From: Candidatus Peribacteria bacterium
Lineage (GTDB): Bacteria; Patescibacteriota; Gracilibacteria; Peribacterales; Peribacteraceae
DNA: 64,000 nucleotides
Direction: 5' to 3'
Assembly (NCBI GenBank): GCA_020632295.1
Contig: JACKFU010000002.1
Location: 1 to 64,000, forward strand
Of this stretch, positions 57,595 to 64,000 are shown piece by piece. The position numbers were made by a program, and so were the translations under genes. Each line of letters starts with the position of its first letter. Position 1 is the first letter of the stretch. The notes under the pieces are model-generated. The model ran no database searches. It was not told the DNA's origin and worked only from the letters and a program-made list of their open reading frames with translations.

Positions 57595-58533
57595 ATGCAA
57601 TGTCTTCTTATTGGTAATTTCGGTGTGGGAAACTTGGGTGATGAAGCTCTGAAGCACTATTTTATTGAGGCATTTCCGACAATTGATTGGACTATAGTTT
57701 CTGCTCATCCCAAAGCGCAAAACGAGGTTTCCCGTCTTCCGGCAGGACTTCGGTCGCTGCTGCGTTTTCGGTGGATACAAACACTCAGTGCCTACCGTTG
57801 CTGTGATGCAGTTGTCTATGGTGGTGGGTCACTCTTTACCGATGTAGAATCGGTGTCAGCTTGCATACTCTGGTGGATACACAGTGTACCTGCTCGACTT
57901 TTTAGAAAACCTATTCACCTGGCATTTCAGGGAATTGGTCCGTTTAGAACAAGGGCAGGGGAGTGGTGTGCACGGTCTGTTTTGTGTTTAGCTTCATCAA
58001 TTTCTGTTCGCGACAACGCATCAAAAATGCGCGCTGAACTCCTTACAAAGAGTACAAAAATAGTTCAATCATCAGATCCAGTAATTGCTCTTATTAAAAA
58101 GCAAAAAGTAGATATACGAACAGAAAATGTACTCGTATTAATACCACGAAAAAATTCATCTGAAAAGTTTACTAAAGTAGCACAAAATACAGCAAAGTCT
58201 AGGGTGTGGGATAAGATCCACGTGATTTCGATGGAACCTGATAATCCGTCAGAACAACAATATGTCAAATCACTGATTGAGACACTCGGTGGTTCCGTTT
58301 CTTTACATAATGTACAAACTCTGTCGGAATTACTTTCACACATTGCACCGGCTGCTCAGGTTGTTTCCGAGCGCTACCACGGTGCACTTCCTGCTATACT
58401 TTTTGGAAAGAAGGTTGACATTATTTCTCAAAAACCCGGTGATAAGTTAGACGGATTACGGGAGGCACAATTATCGGTAAATCTCATCGAAGATGGCAAG
58501 GCGTTGTTGCAAGAAAGCCTTGGCCTTCATTAA
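57595..58533 (+). CDS. csaB: CsaB-like polysaccharide pyruvyl transferase
   Basis: A 312-residue GT-B-like pyruvyl transferase: N-terminal GNFGVGNLGDEAL, GGGSLFTDVES, SISVRDNASK, and C-terminal VVSERYHGALPAILFGK, the family's phosphoenolpyruvate/substrate motifs (RxHG). CsaB adds ketal pyruvate to secondary wall polysaccharide, the ligand of SLH domains. Two SLH proteins are encoded in this window (9.4 and 63.4 kb), supporting the role. A cytosolic enzyme. Confidence 0.85.
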   Translation: MQCLLIGNFGVGNLGDEALKHYFIEAFPTIDWTIVSAHPKAQNEVSRLPAGLRSLLRFRWIQTLSAYRCCDAVVYGGGSLFTDVESVSACILWWIHSVPARLFRKPIHLAFQGIGPFRTRAGEWCARSVLCLASSISVRDNASKMRAELLTKSTKIVQSSDPVIALIKKQKVDIRTENVLVLIPRKNSSEKFTKVAQNTAKSRVWDKIHVISMEPDNPSEQQYVKSLIETLGGSVSLHNVQTLSELLSHIAPAAQVVSERYHGALPAILFGKKVDIISQKPGDKLDGLREAQLSVNLIEDGKALLQESLGLH

Positions 58534-58544
58534 GATGCTTTCGC

Positions 58545-60368
58545 ATGAATATCCGCAATTTCTGTATTATAGCGCATATCGACCACGGCAAGTCTACTCT
58601 TGCTGACCGTATGATTGAGATGACGGGGACACTTCAGAAGCGAGAGATGAAGGAGCAGCTCCTTGATACGATGGATTTAGAGCGCGAGCGCGGCATTACC
58701 ATTAAATTGCAACCAGTAAGAATGTATTTTAATGAACATCAGCTGAACCTGATTGATACGCCTGGCCACACAGATTTTCGTTATGAAGTCAGTAGATCGC
58801 TTGCGGCATGTGAAGGAGCTATTTTGCTCGTTGATGCTTCCCAAGGTATTCAGGCGCAAACACTTGCGGTGCTTTACATGGCGATGGAACATGATCTTAC
58901 GATTATTCCAGTTCTCAATAAAATTGACCTCCCGGCAGCAGACCCAGAACGTGTCTCGGATGAGGTTGTGAAGCTTTTGGGGTGTGATCGCAATGCTATC
59001 CTAAGGATTTCAGCTAAGGATGGAACGGGTGTGAACGATGTCCTTCAGGCAGTAATCGATCGCATACCATGTCCTACATCCACTCAACATTCCTCTTCCG
59101 ATGTTGCTCGTGCCCTTATCTTTGATGCTGTGATGGATCCGTATCGCGGTACCGTTGCCTATGTCCGTATGATGAATGGGTCTATTAAGAAGGGGCAGAA
59201 GATTTACCTCCTTGGAACGAAGACGGCACACGAAGCAATTGATATTGGACACTTCGCGCCAAAGTATGTTTCAGATGGCAAGCTATCTGAAGGGGAAATT
59301 GGGTACATCGTTACTGGAGGAAAAGATGTAAACCATGTGCGAACCGGAGATACGATTGCTTCAAATGAGGGGGTGAGTCCGCTTCCTGGATACAAAGTTG
59401 TGCAGCCAATGGTGTATGCAGGTGTCTATCCGTCTGAGGCAGATGGTTACCCTGATCTTCGTGATGCGCTTGAAAAGCTCAGTCTTAACGATGCTGCCCT
59501 TGTCACAGAGCCTGAGCGTAATGCAGCTCTCGGCAACGGGTTTCGCTGTGGTTTCCTCGGACTTTTGCACATGGATATTATCCAGGAGCGTCTTGAACGA
59601 GAATATGATTGTGATCTTGTCATCACTGCACCTAGCGTTCGTTATGAAGTAAAGCTTTCTGTGAAAAATCCTGCCGAGATTGTTCGATCCAGCCTCTTAA
59701 AAGAAGATGAGCCAGACACAGCAATTATCAGTAATCCAGCTGATTTTCCAGATCCAACGTATATTGAGGAAGTGCGCGAGCCATGGGTAAAGCTTGAGGT
59801 GGTCTGTCGTAACGAAGACATTGGTGCAGCTATGAAACTCGTCACCGATCGACGGGGTATACAGCAGTCGATGGAATATCTCGATGAGGAACGCGTTGTT
59901 CTGCATTTTGAAGTTCCTCTCCAGGGAATTGTTCTCGATTTCTTCGATAAGCTAAAATCTTCAACCGCTGGTTATGGCTCTATGAGCTATGACCCAATTG
60001 GGAACCGTGTTGGTGATCTTGTTAAACTACAGATCCTTCTCCTCGGTGAACCTGCGGATGCACTGAGTACGATAGTCCATCGATCTGAGGCACACAGTGT
60101 TGGAGCGATTGTGTGCAAGAAGCTCAAAGAAGTTCTGCCCAAAGCGCAGTATCAAATTCCTATTCAGGCAGCTATTGGCGCCAAAGTGGTTGCTCGCGAA
60201 ACACTGTCTGCTTTTAGAAAAGATGTAACAGGATATTTGTATGGTGGAGACGTTACCAGAAAGCAGAAGCTCCTCAAAAAACAGAAGAAAGGAAAGAAAC
60301 GCCTGAAGCAGATGGGGAAAGTGACCCTCACCCAAGATGCATTCCTATCAGTGCTCAAGCGGGATTAG
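58545..60368 (+). CDS. lepA: LepA (EF4), translational GTPase
   Basis: A 607-residue EF4: GTPase motifs AHIDHGKST, RERGITIK (switch I), DTPGHTDF, NKIDLP, and the LepA-specific C-terminal domain with GGDVTRKQKLLKKQKKGKK. It back-translocates or rescues stalled ribosomes. Length is typical. It begins 11 bases after the csaB-like stop and converges on the next gene with a four-base overlap. Confidence 0.96.
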   Translation: MNIRNFCIIAHIDHGKSTLADRMIEMTGTLQKREMKEQLLDTMDLERERGITIKLQPVRMYFNEHQLNLIDTPGHTDFRYEVSRSLAACEGAILLVDASQGIQAQTLAVLYMAMEHDLTIIPVLNKIDLPAADPERVSDEVVKLLGCDRNAILRISAKDGTGVNDVLQAVIDRIPCPTSTQHSSSDVARALIFDAVMDPYRGTVAYVRMMNGSIKKGQKIYLLGTKTAHEAIDIGHFAPKYVSDGKLSEGEIGYIVTGGKDVNHVRTGDTIASNEGVSPLPGYKVVQPMVYAGVYPSEADGYPDLRDALEKLSLNDAALVTEPERNAALGNGFRCGFLGLLHMDIIQERLEREYDCDLVITAPSVRYEVKLSVKNPAEIVRSSLLKEDEPDTAIISNPADFPDPTYIEEVREPWVKLEVVCRNEDIGAAMKLVTDRRGIQQSMEYLDEERVVLHFEVPLQGIVLDFFDKLKSSTAGYGSMSYDPIGNRVGDLVKLQILLLGEPADALSTIVHRSEAHSVGAIVCKKLKEVLPKAQYQIPIQAAIGAKVVARETLSAFRKDVTGYLYGGDVTRKQKLLKKQKKGKKRLKQMGKVTLTQDAFLSVLKRD

Positions 60369-61051
60369 TCTTCCTCTTGCTTTGATTGTTCAATGAGAAT
60401 TTTTCTCACTGAACCGATGAACGGCTCGAAGACAGTTTGTAATATAGAAGCGGTAAGTGGTTGCAACTTTTCGAACTCTGGTGTTTTTTGTCTCGATTCA
60501 AAAAACCGCTGCAGCACAAATGTTGCAAGTTGCAAAACGCTACCATCGATATTGCGTTCATCTATCATGAGTTTGAGGAGAATTTTATCTGGGGTTACCG
60601 ATAGGACCATTTGCATACGCGTTATCCAATCGACAAGTGTACGGTTTGTTTCTGCATCCATATCGTTTGCTTTTGTTAATGCCATGCTTTCATCAACCAT
60701 TTCACGAGCATCTTTATTCGTGGTTTCTTTTAAGTACTCCTGTACAACAGCCAGACTTTCCTCGTCAATTAATGAGATGATAGCGAGAATAAAAATACTC
60801 GGACAGTCCCGTGCTACTAGTCGAGAAATAAGCGCGAAGAGATGTGAATCTTGCTGACTTCCTAAAAACTTCATAATGACTTGTACGACCCGATCATCTT
60901 TTTTCTTACTTTTCTTTTCTTCTTTACGAATCTGTTGCATTGCAGCTGCCGCTGCTGCAAACCGTGCTTTTGCATCTTCAGAAAGCCCTTCAGAGACACT
61001 GCCCTGGCCCTCGTCGGGTATGCCGATATCGAGTCCTCCGAGTTCTGACAT
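60365..61051 (-). CDS. Hypothetical helical protein
   Basis: A 228-residue soluble protein: an Ala/Lys-rich linker (residues 26-52, FAAAAAAMQQIRKEEKKSKKK) precedes a helical domain. No family recognised. Its start lies 24 bases after the rpmA terminator on the same strand. Overlaps the lepA stop by four bases. Confidence 0.65.
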   Translation of the reverse strand: MSELGGLDIGIPDEGQGSVSEGLSEDAKARFAAAAAAMQQIRKEEKKSKKKDDRVVQVIMKFLGSQQDSHLFALISRLVARDCPSIFILAIISLIDEESLAVVQEYLKETTNKDAREMVDESMALTKANDMDAETNRTLVDWITRMQMVLSVTPDKILLKLMIDERNIDGSVLQLATFVLQRFFESRQKTPEFEKLQPLTASILQTVFEPFIGSVRKILIEQSKQEED

Positions 61052-61068
61052 TGGCTAGAACAATATAG

Positions 61069-61100
61069 AAAAATGAGTCCTATGCCAAGGCACAGGACTC
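61069..61100 (-). terminator. Terminator after rpmA
   Basis: On the minus strand GAGTCCT pairs with AGGACTC (12-base loop), followed by a T-run (A-run at 61069-61073). The 90 bases between rpmA and this hairpin hold a second short inverted repeat (TCCGTC/GACGGA). Confidence 0.75.
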
Positions 61101-61193
61101 AAAAGGTGCAGAGGGAGGGATATGCTCCCCCGATCTTTCCGTCATGTACAACGACGGAACGCATTTCCTTTCTATGCTATCCTCCGCATATTC

Positions 61194-61478
61194 TTAGGCT
61201 GCAGCGGCTTCAATATTTACAAAGGTTGCTTTTTCGCGCTTGCCGTTAAATTTCAACATGCGCTTCTGAGAGAAGCTGACTACACCATCTGTGTCTGCAT
61301 GGATGGTCCAATCCTTACCGAGGTGGGTGTTTTTTCCAGGTCGGTACCAGAAGCCCTTCTGGCGGACGATAATTTCGCCAGCATTGACCTTTTGGCCGCC
61401 AAAGCGCTTCACGCCTCGTCTTTTGGCGACGCTATCTCTGCCGTTACTGGTTGAGCCACCGGCCTTTTTATGAGCCAT
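61194..61478 (-). CDS. rpmA: Ribosomal protein bL27
   Basis: A 94-residue bL27: MAHKKAGGSTSNGRDS, RRGVKRFGGQ, GEIIVRQKG, and the later AHTDGVVSF-type motif. The extreme N-terminus lies near the peptidyl-transferase centre; no cleavable N-terminal extension as in Firmicutes. Read on the minus strand, TAAAAT is nine bases before the ATG. Followed by the terminator at 61069. Confidence 0.96.
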   Translation of the reverse strand: MAHKKAGGSTSNGRDSVAKRRGVKRFGGQKVNAGEIIVRQKGFWYRPGKNTHLGKDWTIHADTDGVVSFSQKRMLKFNGKREKATFVNIEAAAA

Positions 61479-61540
61479 ATCGGGGGTATTTTAGGGGTTA
61501 TTTTGCTGTATGCAAGCTAAATTTCATCATTGTTGGCTTG

Positions 61541-61574
61541 CCATGAGCGAGTCAGCCTTGGCTGACGAGTCGAA

Positions 61575-61577
<3 letters not shown>
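61541..61577. repeat. Palindromic element C, ending on the tRNA-fMet CCA
   Basis: Starts CCATGAGCGA and ends GAGTCGAATGG; inner perfect hairpin GTCAGCC-TT-GGCTGAC. The last TGG is the complement of the tRNA CCA. The ends match element B at 37876-37913. Confidence 0.8.
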
Positions 61578-61651
<74 letters not shown>

Positions 61652-61664
61652 ATGTTATGGTATT

Positions 61665-62111
61665 TTAAAGCCCCATCTTCAGTTCATCAATCTTTTCTCG
61701 ATGAAAAAGGTAGATTTGCCAGTGTTGTAGCACAGGCATTTGTCGCAGGAGCTCAAAGTAGGCAGCTTCTTGCTGATCTGACGGTTCAGTGTTCGATAGT
61801 GTGAGGAGCAGGTCGTCCTCTGGCTCCTTTGCGATAATGAGTGTTTGTTCCCCAGGGCGCACAAGCCCGAGGTTTTCCTTGGCGTACTTATCTTTGTACT
61901 GGCTTGATTTATAATACTCAAGATCAAGGTATCCTTGATCGATTTGGTCACGCAACTGATTGTTTTGTATGCGCATGTCTTCCAATGTTTTCTCGAAAAG
62001 AAGATTTCTATAAAATGATAATGCTAGGCCAAATGCCATGAACCCAACAACAGTAAGGCCAATCACAATAGTGAGCTGTTTGGAGAGGGGTTCGAGGTTA
62101 GAGTAAGACAT
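61665..62111 (-). CDS. FtsB/DivIC-like septum protein
   Basis: 148 residues starting at ATG 62111. One membrane helix (about 17-37), a coiled coil (LEDMRIQNNQLRDQIDQG, about 45-62) and the YKDKYAKENLGLVRPGEQTLII segment, which fits the FtsB/DivIC pattern (AREKLGMVKPGE). A ~50-residue soluble C-terminus follows, longer than in classical FtsB. It would act at the divisome with FtsA/FtsZ. TATAAT (62124-62119) is seven bases before the ATG. Confidence 0.8.
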   Translation of the reverse strand: MSYSNLEPLSKQLTIVIGLTVVGFMAFGLALSFYRNLLFEKTLEDMRIQNNQLRDQIDQGYLDLEYYKSSQYKDKYAKENLGLVRPGEQTLIIAKEPEDDLLLTLSNTEPSDQQEAAYFELLRQMPVLQHWQIYLFHREKIDELKMGL

Positions 62112-62149
62112 TAATAGAATTATACACATATTTCTACTAGCATAAGACT
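62112..62149. promoter_or_regulatory. Divergent leaderless promoters for the FtsB-like gene and murC
   Basis: 38 bases between starts. Minus: TATAAT, seven bases, ATG. Plus: TAGCAT (62138-62143), six bases, ATG 62150. Confidence 0.55.
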
Positions 62150-63394
62150 ATGAAGATTTACTGTAGTGGCATTGGCGGCATTGGACTTTCTGCATATGCA
62201 GCACTTCAGCATTCGCTCGGCCATGCTGTCTACGGCAGCGATAGGACTCTGTCACCTCTTACGGATGACTTGGCATCACAAGGAATCGTTATTTCTGATA
62301 CGCAAGATGGGTCGTTTATTCCCGAAGATACAAACTTATTTGTGTATTCTGAGGCAATTGACAGTACTGCACCCGAACGCATGCGCGCAATGGAACTTGG
62401 CATACAACAGATGAGTTACTTTCAGGCACTTGGCGAACTTTCGAAAGGCTACACTGTTATTGCAATTTGTGGAACTCATGGGAAATCAACGACGACTGCA
62501 ATGGCTGCAAAAGCACTGATTGATGCAGGTCTCAACCCTACTGTAGTGGTGGGTACGAAGGTTCCTCAACTTGAGGGGCGTAACTGGCGCAAAGGGAATT
62601 CTGATTTCTTTATCTTAGAAGCATGCGAATATCGCGGATCGTTTTTGCACCTCCATCCATCTATCGTCCTATTGACGAATATTGAATGGGATCACATTGA
62701 TGCATACCCTACAGAAGAGGCATACAAAAAAGCGTATGCAGATTTTATCGCTCTTCTTCCGACGAGCGGTATTGTCATTGGCCATTCCCCAGAAGAATTG
62801 TTGGTTACTGGATGTGGGAAGCAGTTTGTGAATGTGGATTCTCTTTCAGATATTCGTCTTTCTATTCCTGGAGAGCACATGGTGCGAAATGCCAAGCTTG
62901 TTGTTGCCCTGGGAGAACACCTTGGCGTTTCAGTGCGCGATCCCCTTGCGTCGTTTACCGGAACCTGGCGTCGCTTTGAGCTCAAAGGGATGCATGAATC
63001 CGGAGCTCTGATTATTGATGATTACGCACACCATCCCACCGAGATTCTCGCAACGATTGCTTCTGCGTATGAGAAGTACCCAGATCGACGCATTGTCTGT
63101 TTATTCCAACCACATATGCACGGAAGAGTTATTGCCCTTTACCAGGATTTTGTTCAGGCATTCCATGGCACAACCGTGTGGCTTACAAACGTGTACGAAG
63201 CACGAACTGAAGAAGTGACTGAACAGGTAGACATTCAGCAACTTGCAGAGGATATTGGAGAAAACTGTACGTATGTAGGCGACCTGCAATCTGCAGAGGA
63301 ATTCTGTTGTAAAAATTTACAACAGAATGATGTCCTCTTAGTGATTGGCGCAGGGGACTGCACAACTCTTGCAGGCAATCTTGTCGCTGCCTAA
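62150..63394 (+). CDS. murC: MurC, UDP-MurNAc:L-alanine ligase
   Basis: A 414-residue Mur ligase: N-terminal GIGGIGLSAYA for UDP binding, P-loop CGTHGKSTTTA (about 105-115), EACEYRGSFLHLHPSIVLLTNIEWDHIDAYP-type central region (written only in part: GSFLHL, NIEWDHID), and C-terminal DDYAHHPTEI. It adds L-Ala to UDP-MurNAc, the step before MurD. Somewhat shorter than the usual ~460. Convergent with the SLH gene by four bases. Confidence 0.94.
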   Translation: MKIYCSGIGGIGLSAYAALQHSLGHAVYGSDRTLSPLTDDLASQGIVISDTQDGSFIPEDTNLFVYSEAIDSTAPERMRAMELGIQQMSYFQALGELSKGYTVIAICGTHGKSTTTAMAAKALIDAGLNPTVVVGTKVPQLEGRNWRKGNSDFFILEACEYRGSFLHLHPSIVLLTNIEWDHIDAYPTEEAYKKAYADFIALLPTSGIVIGHSPEELLVTGCGKQFVNVDSLSDIRLSIPGEHMVRNAKLVVALGEHLGVSVRDPLASFTGTWRRFELKGMHESGALIIDDYAHHPTEILATIASAYEKYPDRRIVCLFQPHMHGRVIALYQDFVQAFHGTTVWLTNVYEARTEEVTEQVDIQQLAEDIGENCTYVGDLQSAEEFCCKNLQQNDVLLVIGAGDCTTLAGNLVAA

Positions 63395-64000
63395 TACGCT
63401 TCTCCGGTTTGCTCTGCAGTGTCTTCGATGTAAATCTCTGATGCATTGGCGACCATCTTTGCAAGTTCTGCACGGTTGATTGGGGCATCTGGTCGGAAGT
63501 TTCCACCAGCATCAATCAGCCCGTCGAGTGCTGCAGTTTCGATAGCATTGGCATATGGATGAGCGGGATGCACATCGCCAAATGTTTTTCCATCAGCCCA
63601 GATGGTTGGAACCTGAAGAACACGCAAAAATGTTGCAATCACTTCTGCACGGGTTGCAGGTCGAGAAGGATCAACGCGTCGGTCGCGCCACACTTCCCAA
63701 TGACGCTCTTCTGCTGAGGCGAAGTACTGTTCAAACCACTGGCCATTTGCACGCTTGTTTTCCACGTCGTGACGTGACTTACTCTCATCAATGCCAGCAA
63801 TCTTGTGGGCAACTTTGGCAAGCTGAGCAATGGTGACGTTGTCACCAGGTCCAAATTTTCCGTTTAGGATGCCATTTGCATCTTGGTATCCGGTAAGGAC
63901 TTTCGTCTTTGCTGCCTGATAGACATACGTAGCAAACCAGTCTGTGATTGGCACATCGTTGAATACAACAGTTTTTCCATCAATAGAAACGGAAACAAAG
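63391..64000 (-). CDS. SLH-domain surface protein, 5' end outside window
   Basis: The frame stays open to the window edge (FVSVSIDGKTVVFNDVPITD read at 64000-63950), so only the C-terminal ~203 residues are seen. Three SLH repeats: FNDVPITDWFATYVYQAAK with TIAQLAKVA; WFEQYFASAEE with TRAEVIATF; FGDVHPAHPYANAIETAA with NRAELAKMV. A triple SLH is the usual anchor to pyruvylated wall polymer, consistent with the CsaB-like enzyme at 57.6 kb. The GTG at 63954 is an internal codon, not a true start. Confidence 0.85.
   Translation of the reverse strand, partial: FVSVSIDGKTVVFNDVPITDWFATYVYQAAKTKVLTGYQDANGILNGKFGPGDNVTIAQLAKVAHKIAGIDESKSRHDVENKRANGQWFEQYFASAEERHWEVWRDRRVDPSRPATRAEVIATFLRVLQVPTIWADGKTFGDVHPAHPYANAIETAALDGLIDAGGNFRPDAPINRAELAKMVANASEIYIEDTAEQTGEAY

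Noticed and set aside
61052..61193. Small RNA gene (SRP or 6S type) between rpmA and the next gene
   Set aside because: The hairpins are explained by the terminator, and no conserved SRP or 6S core was seen.

Overview
The window looks like chromosomal DNA from a member of the Candidate Phyla Radiation (Patescibacteria), most plausibly a Peregrinibacteria/Peribacteria-type lineage. The signs are small tightly packed genes, several conserved-hypothetical families typical of that group (DUF5652-type membrane protein, VirB2/TrbC-type pilin, large VirB6/TrbL-type membrane protein), S-layer-homology (SLH) proteins, near absence of Shine-Dalgarno sequences, and housekeeping genes scattered singly instead of in classical operons. 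TGA is a true stop (for example murD, murL, thrS, rseP, hicB), so this is code 11 and not the TGA=Gly code of Gracilibacteria/SR1. Taxonomy is inference from content.

Layout. 1-8.7 kb: a truncated orphan gene, a CuA-motif lipoprotein, a Ca2+/cation antiporter, grpE, a Na+/H+ antiporter and a coupled murL-murD pair. 8.7-16.9 kb: a small membrane protein with an intrinsic terminator inside its frame, an isolated RNA-polymerase-alpha-CTD-like protein, tRNA-Leu, an SLH/Calx-beta surface protein, a CADD-like oxygenase coupled to gdhA, then trxB, rpmG, nudix, recF and ruvC. 17-25 kb: a secreted orphan, tRNA-Ile with an adjacent accessory islet (GNAT gene, broken tRNA copy), small membrane proteins, prs, PRC-barrel protein, pilin, truB. 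25.7-34.9 kb: tRNA-Lys, a TMTC-like membrane protein with TPRs, an orphan GT5 half, a 5'-3' exonuclease, ftsA-ftsZ, dut, and large orphans. 35-39.4 kb (accessory): a 640-aa orphan, hicBA, a cluster of palindromic elements around tRNA-Val, a REP-associated (RAYT) transposase and comF. 39.5-50.9 kb: rseP-dnaA, thrS-lgt, membrane proteins, corA, eno, a 27-bp-repeat gene, tRNA-Pro and a DHH phosphoesterase. 51-64 kb: infB, a VirB6-like pair, an HTH regulator, rplS, csaB, lepA, rpmA, tRNA-fMet, an FtsB-like gene, murC and an SLH protein running off the window.

How the genes work together. Peptidoglycan and division are well represented (murC, murD, murL, ftsA, ftsZ, FtsB-like). The envelope theme continues with lgt, which would lipidate the CuA lipoprotein, and with SLH proteins plus a CsaB-like pyruvyl transferase that would make their wall-polymer ligand. 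RseP is the intramembrane protease. Replication and repair are represented by dnaA, recF, ruvC and an exonuclease with a clamp-binding tail.

Two things stand out. First, about twenty genes have a -10 box (often extended TGn) ending only 6-10 nt before the start codon, on both strands, which predicts leaderless transcripts. Second, short palindromes sit exactly on tRNA 3' CCA ends or in duplicated tRNA fragments, near a RAYT gene that itself carries a perfect 36-bp palindrome: a possible REP/RAYT system that targets tRNA genes.
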